From QYOJ01 sp043810345 (lineage in GTDB: Bacteria > Bacteroidota > Bacteroidia > Bacteroidales > FEN-979), in NCBI GenBank assembly GCA_043810345.1, contig JBDROF010000102.1:34424-98423 (forward strand): 64,000 bases of DNA, read 5' to 3'. The first letter of the stretch is position 1; every line of letters starts with the position of its first letter. The notes below the pieces were generated by a model. It was given only the letters and a program-made list of their open reading frames with translations, had not been told where the DNA came from and searched no databases. This document shows positions 23,934 to 32,786 of the stretch, piece by piece. Both the position numbers and the translations under genes were made by a program.

Positions 23934-25406
23934 CTATTTTGAATTCTTAAGTTCATGTAAAAGCTGCCCTAAATCAATACATGCATAAGAAGAAGCATAG
24001 TCTGACATGGCGTATGGAATTATCAGATCACCATTATGAATAATCGAACCACATGAATAAATTACATTGGGCACATATCCTTCTCTTTCCACTTCATTTG
24101 GAATCATTAAAGGAGCCTTTAATCTTCCTATTTCTTTTTCAGGATTATCAAGTTCATACAAACAAGCGCCTAGAACATACTCCCTCATTTGTCCAACGGC
24201 ATGCGTTATAACCAGCCATCCTTCTTCCGTCTCGATGGGTGATCCGCAATTTCCGATTTGAACGAATTCCCAATGATATTTGGGTTCCTGAATGAGTTTG
24301 GCATCCCGCCAAATATTGATGTCATCTGAAAATGCAACGTAATTATTTACTTCATCTATTCTGCAGAGCATGGCATATTTTCCATTAATCTTCCTCGGAA
24401 ATAATGCCATCCCTTTATCTTTCGAAATTTCACCGTGAAGAGGTAATACTTTAAAACTATAAAAATTTTTGGTTTTAAGTAACTTCGGTAATATGGTTGT
24501 GCCATCATAAGCAGTGTAAGTGGCAAAGTAGGTTACATCACCGTTATCGTCTGTGAATTTAACAAAACGTGCGTCTTCAATACCATTTTTTTCGGTTTCA
24601 GAGATAGGGAAAATAACTCTTTCAGATATAGCCGAATCAATGGAGAATTCAAGTTCATAATGAGATGAAGCCAGCCACATTATTTGATAAAATAACAATT
24701 CTTTATTTGCCGCAAGGTTAAGAGTCTTTCTTGTTTCTTCTACACACCTTTTCAATTCCCCATAAGTAAAATTTTCACCTAATTTGTCAAAAACAAGTTC
24801 GGATGGAATTATATTATTACGTTTTTGCATTTCATCCAGCTTCTTTGTAAAGGATTCTTTATTATAGACATGTCTTTTGATACGATCTGCCTCATCTAAC
24901 ATTTTGCCGACAGGTTCAATACTCAGGTTATTATCCTTGTCAAGAACCCCGGAACGGAAAACGATTGAGGAAATATGTCCTTCTCCTGTTGCTCTGAAAC
25001 TTAAAATCACCCTTTTTTCTTTAGGCCCTAATTCGGTTTGATCAGGATGTTCAACAATGGATGGATTAAAAAAAGCTGCCGATTCAATAGAATATTCCAT
25101 TGTGAAATAGGAACCAATAAGCACTTTCCTGGATAGATTAAGGTTATTAGGGTTAATATTCATTTCTTTAAATAAGTGAGTTAATTTATTGAAATGATTT
25201 TCAAATATTTTTGAAATATTTCTGTGACGCTTGGAATACCCTCTCAGCACCTGGCTTATTGCTATATTTACATCTCCTTCTGACATAGCCAATACCTGAC
25301 GGATTATATTTGCGCTTCTTTCGTTATTAGGATAATGAAAGCGGGCAATTATCCTGGTAGGATCGGGATAAAATTTACCATCTTTTCTTGTTACATAAAA
25401 TTCCAT
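23934..25406 (-). CDS. GH130-family phosphorylase, long form
   Basis: 490 residues, convergent with the three-gene unit (34-base gap). The N-terminal 190 residues are helical and the rest is a GH130 propeller. Visible are GIEDARFVKF with the catalytic Asp, TYTAYDGTTILPKLLKT, MALFPRKINGKYAMLCRID and YHWEFVQIGNCGSPIETEEGW. The long form resembles 1,2-beta-oligomannan phosphorylases, but I cannot confirm the linkage. No signal peptide. AT-rich like the rest of the island. Confidence 0.85.
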   Translation of the reverse strand: MEFYVTRKDGKFYPDPTRIIARFHYPNNERSANIIRQVLAMSEGDVNIAISQVLRGYSKRHRNISKIFENHFNKLTHLFKEMNINPNNLNLSRKVLIGSYFTMEYSIESAAFFNPSIVEHPDQTELGPKEKRVILSFRATGEGHISSIVFRSGVLDKDNNLSIEPVGKMLDEADRIKRHVYNKESFTKKLDEMQKRNNIIPSELVFDKLGENFTYGELKRCVEETRKTLNLAANKELLFYQIMWLASSHYELEFSIDSAISERVIFPISETEKNGIEDARFVKFTDDNGDVTYFATYTAYDGTTILPKLLKTKNFYSFKVLPLHGEISKDKGMALFPRKINGKYAMLCRIDEVNNYVAFSDDINIWRDAKLIQEPKYHWEFVQIGNCGSPIETEEGWLVITHAVGQMREYVLGACLYELDNPEKEIGRLKAPLMIPNEVEREGYVPNVIYSCGSIIHNGDLIIPYAMSDYASSYACIDLGQLLHELKNSK

Positions 25407-25640
25407 AGATCAAAATTTGCAACAAGTTCATCCATTTGTTTCCGGTTCAGCTTTCCAACCCCGCCAACATAGTTGTATTGAAGCAAACTGTCTTTGCCTC
25501 CGGAGTAATATACCTTGTCTGCCACCTTCTGATTGTAGTGTCATCAAGCAAAAGAATTTCAGCAGTAATAAAAATGCTTCCATCGCATAGCAAAGAAAAA
25601 CTGTAAATAATCATTCTCCACTTGATATTTAGATTTTTTC
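25407..25640 (-). pseudogene. IS630-family transposase remnant, frameshifted
   Basis: Minus strand translation gives AEILLLDDTTIRRWQ in one frame and, after a frame change, KVADKVYYSGGKDSLLQYNY and VGGVGKLNRKQMDELVANFD in another. Together they resemble the N-terminal helix-turn-helix of IS630-type transposases. No catalytic DDE domain follows; the remnant ends at the GH130 gene. Confidence 0.65.
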
Positions 25641-25739
25641 TCAACAAGCAATTGTTAACTCAAGTTTCGGGGTTAAAAATTGAACGTAAATATTTATAGA
25701 TATATGTTAATAACATGGTGATAACTTTTCGGTAAAAAA

Positions 25740-26043
25740 GTGAAGGCATTCTCATACTCACGCCGAAGTGGCTGACCATCCTCCCTGCAATGACTTAAGA
25801 ACGATCCTTTTCCTGTGTCTGAATGACATGATACAAATTTACATATTTTTCATTTTGTTCAACATCCTCATTAATTTTGGTTTTTTGTCTCTTCCGTAGC
25901 GATTCCCCTAAGAGTTCCAATCGATGCGCATCATGAACAATACGATCAAGGATGGCATCTGCCACTGTCTGCTCACCGATTACTTCATACCATTGTACGC
26001 CGGGTAATTGAGATGTAATAATCGTTGACCGGTTACCGTGCCG
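25740..26043 (-). mobile_element. IS21 istB 3' fragment with element end (right edge of island)
   Basis: The minus strand encodes RHGNRSTIITSQLPGVQWYE and continues through DAILDRIVHDAHRLELLGESLRKR, the C-terminal third of the IstB helper ATPase. Beyond its stop (25795), 25755-25793 has a GGTCAGCCACTTCGG-type repeat like IS21 ends. The N-terminal two thirds of istB are missing here. Confidence 0.7.
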
Positions 26044-26070
26044 GAAAAGCCGACCAAATTGACCTCCTGT

Positions 26071-26166
26071 TTTACTTTGCTGATCCTTGATGATTTTGGC
26101 ATACAACCACTTGATAATCAAAATCGGGCAGTTTTATTGGAGATCATCGAAGACATACATGAAAAA
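26071..26166 (+). mobile_element. IS21 istB internal fragment, opposite orientation
   Basis: The plus strand reads FTLLILDDFGIQPLDNQ and NRAVLLEIIEDIHEK, the Walker B region of IstB. In an intact istB this piece comes just before the one now encoded on the minus strand at 26043 and below. The two neighbouring parts therefore lie head to head about 28 bases apart, a sign of inversion between IS copies. After 26166 the IstB match is lost. Confidence 0.7.
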
Positions 26167-26175
26167 TATATCAAT

Positions 26176-26251
26176 ATGCTTGACAGGCATGGGGTCGCTA
26201 GTTCGAACCGAAGCTCACGAGGACGAAGTCCGAGTAATCTAGTACATCCCA
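26176..26251 (+). pseudogene. Degraded tRNA-Val 3' half with an insert in the T loop
   Basis: ATGC-TTGACAG-GCAT is an intact anticodon stem-loop (GAC), followed by GGGGTC, T-stem GCTAG and loop TTCGAA. The matching T-stem CTAGT and acceptor ACATCCCA follow only after an inserted block of about 30 bases that itself can fold (GGAC-GAA-GTCC). The 5' half is absent, so it cannot be functional. Confidence 0.6.
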
Positions 26252-26317
26252 CTACTCACCTCCAACATCCCTCTGCCACACGAGAAGCAAATGGTGATTC
26301 CGGTACAGTAGTTGGCA

Positions 26318-26375
26318 GTTGGCATTCACGTCTCACGTCCTACGTCTCACGTCTCACGTCCTACGTCTTCCGTCT
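26318..26375. repeat. 'acgtctcacgtcct' word repeat at the receiver gene 3' end
   Basis: Repeated CACGTCTCACGTCCTACGTCTC-type words. The last residues of the receiver protein (EDVGRET) and its stop are encoded here. No other structure seen. Confidence 0.75.
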
Positions 26376-26775
26376 CCCCTTCCAGATATTTCCTGATGAG
26401 TTCCAGCATCTCATTCGCCCGTATCGGTTTGGTGATGAAATCCCAGCACCCGGCAGATAAGGCTGCTTTCCTGTCCTGCTCGGAAGCATAGGCCGTTTGA
26501 GCAATGACCGGCAACTCTTTCCGGAAGGAGGTGATCTCCCGGGTGGCATCCAATCCGTTCATCCCGGGTAACCTGATATCCATCAGTATCACATCCATCT
26601 CCGGGTGAGCATGGCAGAGGTTGACCGCCTGTTGCCCTTCCAGAGCATGGAAGATGGTGGCACGGGTAGGCTTTAATAATACATCCAGGTAACTGAAGCA
26701 AACCTGATCATCTTCGACAATCAGGATGTTCCTGCCCTGCCAGTTGAGTTCTCCCCGCAAACGAATGTTTCCCAT
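26347..26775 (-). CDS. Single-domain response regulator (receiver), copy 2
   Basis: 142 residues, a clear paralogue of the receiver at 18361-18756: both share NWQG, SYLDV.LKPTRATIFHALEG and AGCWDFI.KPIRANEM. Phosphoacceptor Asp in VILMDIRLPGMNG and conserved Lys in FITKPIR. The C-terminal tail EDVGRET is encoded by a word repeat and is probably not ancestral. Lies 29 bases after the nitronate monooxygenase-like gene, in the same direction. Confidence 0.9.
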   Translation of the reverse strand: MGNIRLRGELNWQGRNILIVEDDQVCFSYLDVLLKPTRATIFHALEGQQAVNLCHAHPEMDVILMDIRLPGMNGLDATREITSFRKELPVIAQTAYASEQDRKAALSAGCWDFITKPIRANEMLELIRKYLEGETEDVGRET

Positions 26776-26804
26776 GGATCAAGAATCTTGAAATGATAAT
26801 TTTG

Positions 26805-27749
26805 TTAAAAACGGAGTGCTGTAAGTTGCTCTTTTGCTGTTCGGAATTCCTCCATGATCTCTGAAACAATCTGGCCTGCCGGTTTCATCTCCCGGATCAA
26901 TCCGGATACCTGTCCGATCTCCAGCTCCCCTTCGTCCAGGTCACCTTCCAACATCCCTTTTTGTGCGCGCCCTTTCCCTAACAAGCGGGCCAGCTCCTCT
27001 GCAGAAGCCCCTGCATCTTCCATTTGACTGACCTTCTGGAAGAATTTATTCTTCAGCAATCGGACAGGCCCCAGCCGTTTCAATGCCAGCATCGTATCCC
27101 CATCAGTCGCTTCCAGTATCTTCTGTTTGAAAGCAGGGTGTGCCGAAGATTCGGGGGTAGCCACAAACCGGCTACCAATCTGAACTCCTTCAGCGCCCAG
27201 AGCAAAGACAGCCAGCATGGCTTTCCCTGTAGCTATACCACCCGCTGCTATCAAAGGAAAATCCACAACTTCCCGGACTTGGGGTATCAGGACCATCGTT
27301 GTGGTCTCCTCTTTGCCATTGTGACCGCCGGCTTCAAAGCCTTCAGCCACCACCGCATCCACTCCCGCATGTTGGCATTTTACAGCAAATTTAACATTTG
27401 CAATAACATGTACCACGGTGAAACCTCTCCCCTTCAGATATTGTGTCCATTTCTCAGGATTACCTGCAGAGGTGAAAACAATCTTCACCCCCTCTTCCTC
27501 GAGGATGTTAAACTTATCTTCATTCCTCTCGTAAAGAAGAGGAACATTTACACCAAAAGGGTTGCGCGTGGCCTGTTTACATTTCCTTACCTGGTCACGA
27601 AGCAGATCGGGGTGCATCGACCCGGAACCAATTAGGCCCAGGCCTCCAGAATTACTTACGGCTTGGGCCAGTTTCCATCCGCTGCACCAGATCATCCCGG
27701 CCTGAATTATCGGGTACCGAATGCCAAGGAGATGGGTGATCCGGTTCAT
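26805..27749 (-). CDS. Nitronate monooxygenase / FabK-like flavoprotein
   Basis: 314 residues, an FMN-dependent TIM barrel of the 2-nitropropane dioxygenase family. Begins MNRITHLLGIRYPIIQAGM with the usual GGLGLIGSG phosphate-side loop, then GVDAVVAEGFEAGGHNG and IAAGGIATGKAMLAVFALGAE, both flavin-contact regions. In this cluster it may act on nitronates or as an enoyl reductase; the sequence does not decide. Overlaps the thiolase stop by 4 bases, so translationally coupled within the beta-oxidation cluster. Confidence 0.85.
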   Translation of the reverse strand: MNRITHLLGIRYPIIQAGMIWCSGWKLAQAVSNSGGLGLIGSGSMHPDLLRDQVRKCKQATRNPFGVNVPLLYERNEDKFNILEEEGVKIVFTSAGNPEKWTQYLKGRGFTVVHVIANVKFAVKCQHAGVDAVVAEGFEAGGHNGKEETTTMVLIPQVREVVDFPLIAAGGIATGKAMLAVFALGAEGVQIGSRFVATPESSAHPAFKQKILEATDGDTMLALKRLGPVRLLKNKFFQKVSQMEDAGASAEELARLLGKGRAQKGMLEGDLDEGELEIGQVSGLIREMKPAGQIVSEIMEEFRTAKEQLTALRF

Positions 27750-28987
27750 CCAGCCTTCCGGTAAACGATGGAGACGAGGGATTTGTCGTCTCCTCCCATG
27801 TTGATCGTTAGTCCGTATGGCCTTTCAGATGTGATCGGGATCTGGGCATCTCCGGCTTTGCCGGTGAGCTGTTCCAAAATGGTGATCGCCTGGTGGACGC
27901 CAGTGGCTCCCGTTGGATGTCCCCATCCAACAAGGCCGCCGGTAGTATTGAAAGGTACCTTTCCGGTACGCTTGGTATTCCCCTGCAGGATAAATTCGGC
28001 ACCACCTCCATGCGGGGCGAATCCGATGGCTTCCGTCGCCAGGATGCCGGCAATGGTAAAGCAGTCGTGGCACTCTACGGTTCCGATCTGATCCTTGGTA
28101 ATCCCTGCTGATTCGAGCGCTTTTCTGACGGCTTCCCTGGTGGTAGAGAGAACTGTTGGATCATCGGGCGGTTTGGTGATGTCCTCTTCTGCCTGGCCGA
28201 TACCAATGATCTCAATCGCTTCACTCTTTGGAATTCCCACCCGCTTCAAGCCATCTTCAGAAACAACCGCAATGGCAGAGGCGCCATCGGAAACTTTGGA
28301 GCAGTCAAAGACATTCAGGCTGTCAACAAAACCCCGGGGATTGGGTTTCATCATCCCCAGCGACCAGAGGTCTTCTGTCGTATTGTGATACTCCTGGGCA
28401 GTAGGACAAAGGCGTGCATTTTCAATGGCGTTGACAAACCACTGTGCCATGGCTTTCCGGGGCTCTTCATCTCCGAACTTCTCAAGGTAGGCTTTCGCAC
28501 GGTCACTGAATAAGCCAGGAAAATAATAAGCATGTCCGTTTTTTCGTGATTTAGCCCAACTAGCAGCAGCCAGGATATCGGCGCCATAGATGGCTTTCAC
28601 CGTATTCTGAACTTCCACGCCCAGCACCAGTACCACTTCAGCCGTTTCTGCCAGCACGGAACGGATCCCGGTCACCAGAGCCAGAGCACCTGATGCGCAG
28701 GCACCTTCAACCCGCACAGCAGGTTTGTACCGTAATCCAGGATCAATGTAAGGCATAAAGGCTGCTAAATTACCCTGCCGGTTGAAACGGGCAGCAATGA
28801 AGTTGCCGATCACCGCTTCATCCACATTTTTAGCTCCGCCAATCTGTTTCAACACACCCTGACCCGCTTCTTTAATATACTCATCTATACCCGGACGCGG
28901 CTTTTTCGGGTTAAATTCTTTCCGGCCTGTTCCCAGTGAGATGGTGTTGTAGCCGGCGACCATATATACTTTCTTGCGTAATTTCAT
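27746..28987 (-). CDS. Thiolase (SCP-x / acetyl-CoA acetyltransferase type)
   Basis: 413 residues. Cleaves 3-ketoacyl-CoA or condenses acyl-CoAs. Nucleophile Cys in VEGACASGALAL, the HDCFTIAGILATEA motif typical of the SCP-x-like subgroup, and GGLVGWGHPTGATG near the C-terminus. The subgroup often lacks part of the canonical second-Cys motif, as here. Cotranscribed with the hydroxyacyl-CoA dehydrogenase (17 bases upstream) and the flavoprotein. Has a clear AAGGAGG site 7 bases before the start, unusual in this window. Confidence 0.88.
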   Translation of the reverse strand: MKLRKKVYMVAGYNTISLGTGRKEFNPKKPRPGIDEYIKEAGQGVLKQIGGAKNVDEAVIGNFIAARFNRQGNLAAFMPYIDPGLRYKPAVRVEGACASGALALVTGIRSVLAETAEVVLVLGVEVQNTVKAIYGADILAAASWAKSRKNGHAYYFPGLFSDRAKAYLEKFGDEEPRKAMAQWFVNAIENARLCPTAQEYHNTTEDLWSLGMMKPNPRGFVDSLNVFDCSKVSDGASAIAVVSEDGLKRVGIPKSEAIEIIGIGQAEEDITKPPDDPTVLSTTREAVRKALESAGITKDQIGTVECHDCFTIAGILATEAIGFAPHGGGAEFILQGNTKRTGKVPFNTTGGLVGWGHPTGATGVHQAITILEQLTGKAGDAQIPITSERPYGLTINMGGDDKSLVSIVYRKAG

Positions 28988-28994
28988 AGTTTGT

Positions 28995-29001
28995 CCTCCT
29001 T
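28995..29001 (-). promoter_or_regulatory. Strong Shine-Dalgarno before the thiolase
   Basis: AAGGAGG, 7 bases upstream of the ATG at 28987. Together with hpf it is one of the few clear sites in the window. Confidence 0.7.
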
Positions 29002-29004
29002 CGT

Positions 29005-30342
29005 TTAATCCAGGTAATTATTAATAGGTCCGTAAGCATGAAAGAAGCCGGTCAACAGCACCGTGTTGACATCGTTCTCGTTGAAAGCCACTTTGTCAGC
29101 TACCAGTTTGAGCCCGATCTCTTTGGATCGTCTGGCATAATTTGTAGCCAGCTTGGCACCGAGCGTATTCATCCCCTTAATTTCATCAAAGATCGCTTTC
29201 AGAAGATCCTCTTTCTGCAGTGAAAATGCAACGCTTTTCCATGGCTGCATGGAGGCAGGCATGGGGCCAAGCTTTGCGTCACAGGCACCCTGAAAGCCGG
29301 AGATCATCACGTACTCCCTTGTGTCAGGGTTGAATACACCAACAGGCCTCCCCTTCTCATACTTCAGGATCCCATCTTTCTGGGAACCGTCAGAATACTG
29401 GCCTCCAAGAATTCCCTGTTCAATCAACCGGTCGAGCAGGTCGCTGTGGAGGTCTTCACCCTTCAGGAACGGGTTCATCACACTCATGATATACTGGCAG
29501 ACATCCACTCCGACATAATCGATCAACTGAAAAATACCCATGGGCCGGACGAGGTATTCCTGGCTGACTTTGTTTACCATATACATGGCTTCGGGCAGGG
29601 AACACTCCTTCGCAAGTTTTTCCGCCACGTGGATTCCGTGAAGCGCATCCCGCATGAAATGTCCATTCCCTACAAATCCGGCAAAGTCGCTGGAGGGAAC
29701 CACTACCTTCCGTAAGCTCTTGGCATACTGAAGAGCTAACTCCTCCACTTCAGGTAGGGTATGATTGCTCTTGATCACTTCAACCAATTTTTGAACTGCC
29801 GGAGGGTTATAAAAATGGAACCCGATGATCCGTCCACCCAGGTTGGCCTTTTCGTCAAGCTGTGTGATAGGGATGGAGGAAGTGTTTGTAAAGTACCAGG
29901 GTTTGTGGGGATTGTTCCGGTCTACCTGGGTGAGGATCTTCACCTTCAGCTCCGGATCCTCTTTGATCGCTTCAAAGATCAACGTGGAGTTGTAGGAGAC
30001 CTCCAGATGTAAAGAGGGGCGGATGGTCACCATGACATCTTCGACATACTGCAGGATGATCTCTTCGTTATCGATCAGATCAGCCCTGTCGGCATACGCT
30101 GCCCTGAGCTGAACAGTTTTCTTCTCTGCGGCCTTCAGCGCCTGAGCCCGTATGTACTTCATCAGGCCAATCAGGGCTTCGTTTGACACATCAATGGCGT
30201 TGATCACGAAAGCCTTCCCCTTGTTCTCGGGCTTCAGGCTCAGATCAGCCATCTCCTGTGCCGTCAGGAGCAGGATACCGCTACCCATCTTCCCGGCGGC
30301 TCCCAGGACAGTGACATTGGATAATCTTTCAGTGTAGTTCAT
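29005..30342 (-). CDS. 3-hydroxyacyl-CoA dehydrogenase
   Basis: 445 residues from ATG 30342 (MNYTERLSNVTVLGAAGKMG), chosen because the nucleotide-binding strand follows directly; an upstream ATG at 30393 adds 17 residues of unlikely sequence. NAD-binding GAAGKMGSG, the IIGFHFYNPPAVQKLVEV region with the catalytic His, and FVGNGHFMRDAL. Oxidises 3-hydroxyacyl-CoA in beta-oxidation. Longer than the 280-residue short forms; the C-terminal 150 residues are a second helical domain. Third gene of the minus-strand cluster. Confidence 0.85.
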   Translation of the reverse strand: MNYTERLSNVTVLGAAGKMGSGILLLTAQEMADLSLKPENKGKAFVINAIDVSNEALIGLMKYIRAQALKAAEKKTVQLRAAYADRADLIDNEEIILQYVEDVMVTIRPSLHLEVSYNSTLIFEAIKEDPELKVKILTQVDRNNPHKPWYFTNTSSIPITQLDEKANLGGRIIGFHFYNPPAVQKLVEVIKSNHTLPEVEELALQYAKSLRKVVVPSSDFAGFVGNGHFMRDALHGIHVAEKLAKECSLPEAMYMVNKVSQEYLVRPMGIFQLIDYVGVDVCQYIMSVMNPFLKGEDLHSDLLDRLIEQGILGGQYSDGSQKDGILKYEKGRPVGVFNPDTREYVMISGFQGACDAKLGPMPASMQPWKSVAFSLQKEDLLKAIFDEIKGMNTLGAKLATNYARRSKEIGLKLVADKVAFNENDVNTVLLTGFFHAYGPINNYLD

Positions 30343-30436
30343 AAGTTTGGATTGATTTTTCGATATATTATAATCTATTATTTTGACGGTCATAAGGTCA
30401 TGGAGTGATGAGGTGATGAGGTGATGAAGTTACCTC

Positions 30437-31207
30437 TTACCAGTTCGGTTTGCGTTTCTCCAGGAACGCTTTCATCCCCTCTCCGGATTCACCGTTTCCG
30501 AACAGGGATGCAAATTCCTCAGCTTCCAGGCGGCAGGCCTCCTTAAAGTCCATATGGAAACCCTGCCGGGTCACCTCTTTGGCCTTCATTACAGCGAGGG
30601 GACCTTTGGTAGCAATACGGCCTGCCAGTGCTTTGGCTTCGGCGAGAAGCTCTTCCGGTTCCGTCACTTTTTGCACCAATCCCATCCGCAGTGCATCATC
30701 CGCCGTGATCATATCTCCGGAAAGGATCATGTACAACGCATTTGAAATCCCTGCAATCCGTGAAAGGCGCTGTGTGCCGGCATACCCGGGGATCAGGCCG
30801 AGGCTCACCTCCGGCTGACTGAATTTGGCTTTGTTGCTGGCAACCCGGAAATCACATGCCATGGCCAGTTCGCACCCACCGCCCAGAGCAAATCCGTTAA
30901 CAGCTGCGATCACCGGGGCACGAAAGTGCGCGATACGGTAAAAAGTATCTTGTCCGGTAAGGGAAAAACTAAGGGCCTGGTCATAGGTCATCTCCGACAT
31001 CTCAGCAATGTCGGCACCGGCAACAAAAGCCTTGTCAACACCGGTTAGAATCACAGCTGTTATCGATTCATCTGCATCCAACCGGTCCAGTACATGGTTC
31101 ATCTCAACGAAAAAACGTGCATTCAGGGCGTTGAGTACCTGCGGACGGTTGATGGTAATGGTCGCAATGCCATGATCCACGTCAAGTTTCAGAATCTCGT
31201 ATTCCAT
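30437..31207 (-). CDS. Enoyl-CoA hydratase (crotonase family)
   Basis: 256 residues. Hydrates 2-enoyl-CoA, often crotonyl-CoA. The oxyanion-hole segments are AFVAGADIAEM and ALGGGCELAMACDFRVA, with PEVSLGLIPGYAGTQRL holding the catalytic Glu region. First gene of the beta-oxidation cluster (hydratase, dehydrogenase, thiolase, flavoprotein, receiver). A short GATGAGGT word repeat lies in the gap to the next gene (30402-30427). Divergent from pyruvate kinase. Confidence 0.9.
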   Translation of the reverse strand: MEYEILKLDVDHGIATITINRPQVLNALNARFFVEMNHVLDRLDADESITAVILTGVDKAFVAGADIAEMSEMTYDQALSFSLTGQDTFYRIAHFRAPVIAAVNGFALGGGCELAMACDFRVASNKAKFSQPEVSLGLIPGYAGTQRLSRIAGISNALYMILSGDMITADDALRMGLVQKVTEPEELLAEAKALAGRIATKGPLAVMKAKEVTRQGFHMDFKEACRLEAEEFASLFGNGESGEGMKAFLEKRKPNW

Positions 31208-31308
31208 CTGGTTGAGGATTTAATCATTGAATCTGTGAAAAGATAAACAAAAATATAAAAAAGTCCTCATCTTTGCCTAAACTCTAAAAAAATACAAATA
31301 AACCCAAA

Positions 31309-32712
31309 ATGCGCCGCACAAAAATCATCGCCACGCTTGGACCAGCCAGCCAGTCACCAGAGGTGATCAGGCAACTGATCCTTGCAGGTATGGATGTGGC
31401 CCGGCTGAATTTTTCCCACGGGACTTACCAGGATCATGCCAGGGCGATCGGTAACCTCCGGAGGATCAGTGCCGAACTGGATAAACCTGTCACGATTCTT
31501 CAGGATCTGCAAGGGCCGAAGATCAGGGTGGGTATGCTTCCCGAAGGAGAGATGAATCTGGAAAAAGGGGCCGTGATGAAGCTGGTTCCGGAGACACTCT
31601 TTTCAGGATCACAAGATGAGATCCCGATCGATTATCCTTATACCGCAGCGGAAACAAAGCCAGGTACACAGGTGTTGCTTGATGATGGCTTGCTTGAAAT
31701 GAAGGTCAACCGGGTTGATGGAGATGTGGTGATCTGTCAGGTCGTGGAAGGAGGAACCCTGAGGCAACGCAAAGGGGTGAATTTTCCAACCCTGAACCTG
31801 AAACTGCCCTCCCTGACAGAAAAAGACAAGCGTGACCTGGATTTTGGAATCGCCCATGATGTGGATTGGGTCTCGTTGAGTTTTGTACGAAGCGTTGCAG
31901 ACGTACGGGAATTGAAATCGATCCTTGAGAGTTTGGGAAACCTGAAACCGGTGATTGCCAAGATCGAAAAACCTCAGGCTATTGAACACCTGAAAGAGAT
32001 TGTCGAGGAGGCTCAAGGGATCATGGTTGCCCGCGGCGACCTGGGTGTGGAGCTGAGTCCGGAGAAGGTTCCTCTGCTGCAGAAACAGATCATCGAACAT
32101 TGTAACCGCATGGGTAAGCCGGTGATCACTGCTACCCAGATGCTTGAGAGCATGATGCATACAGCACGTCCTACCCGCGCCGAAGCTTCGGATGTGGCTA
32201 ATGCGATCATCGATGGGACCGACTGCATCATGCTTTCGGGGGAGACAGCCGCAGGAAGTTTCCCTGTTAAGTCTGTGGAGATCATGAGTAAAATTGCCAC
32301 AGAGGTGGAATCACAAATTGAATTTAAAACCTATCCCCCGGAAGGAAACCTGGATATCATGGCACTCAGTGAAGCAACCAACATGATTGAAAAGATTGCT
32401 GAACCCCATTGTGTGGTCGTGCTCACCACCAGTGGCAGAAGCGCCCGTTTTGTTGCTGCAGAGCGCCCGAAAACGCCCATTTATGCCATCACCACCGACC
32501 TGAATGTCTACCATGGACTCAACCTGTTATGGGGGATCAACCCGATCCTGGTGTCGATGATATCCAGTACATTCGACGACCTTGTCAACTTGGCAGAACA
32601 AACACTCCTGAAAAGAGGACTGGCTGCTCCGGGGAATAAAATTATTGTTGTCGGAGGTGTGCCTGCAGGTATTCCCGGAGGGACCAACTTCATTAAAATT
32701 CATACCATCTAA
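31309..32712 (+). CDS. pyk: Pyruvate kinase
   Basis: 467 residues. Converts phosphoenolpyruvate and ADP to pyruvate and ATP, last step of glycolysis. Family landmarks: KIIATLGPASQSPEVI, ARLNFSHG, the active-site IAKIEKPQAIEHL with the catalytic Lys, MVARGDLGVEL and the ATQMLESM motif. Complete length for the single-domain-C bacterial enzyme. Divergent from the enoyl-CoA hydratase, with about 100 AT-rich bases between them. Confidence 0.97.
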   Translation: MRRTKIIATLGPASQSPEVIRQLILAGMDVARLNFSHGTYQDHARAIGNLRRISAELDKPVTILQDLQGPKIRVGMLPEGEMNLEKGAVMKLVPETLFSGSQDEIPIDYPYTAAETKPGTQVLLDDGLLEMKVNRVDGDVVICQVVEGGTLRQRKGVNFPTLNLKLPSLTEKDKRDLDFGIAHDVDWVSLSFVRSVADVRELKSILESLGNLKPVIAKIEKPQAIEHLKEIVEEAQGIMVARGDLGVELSPEKVPLLQKQIIEHCNRMGKPVITATQMLESMMHTARPTRAEASDVANAIIDGTDCIMLSGETAAGSFPVKSVEIMSKIATEVESQIEFKTYPPEGNLDIMALSEATNMIEKIAEPHCVVVLTTSGRSARFVAAERPKTPIYAITTDLNVYHGLNLLWGINPILVSMISSTFDDLVNLAEQTLLKRGLAAPGNKIIVVGGVPAGIPGGTNFIKIHTI

Positions 32713-32731
32713 CCCAAAAAGCCCACGAAAA

Positions 32732-32786
32732 AATTCGTAATTCGTAATTGGCTCCGCCGAGCTCCGCTTCGCTCCGGTTCGTAATT
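32732..32786. repeat. 'aattcgt' words around a GC-rich core
   Basis: AATTCGTAATTCGTAATTGG, then a GC-rich core CTCCGCCGAGCTCCGCTTCG, then TTCGTAATT. The core shares TTGGCTnCGCCGAGCTnCGC with 14029-14050, which is also flanked by AATTTCG words. It separates the convergent pyk and LytTR genes. Confidence 0.75.

Noticed and set aside
26176..26251. A functional second tRNA-Val
   Set aside because: No 5' half and an insert in the T loop; it cannot fold as a full cloverleaf.
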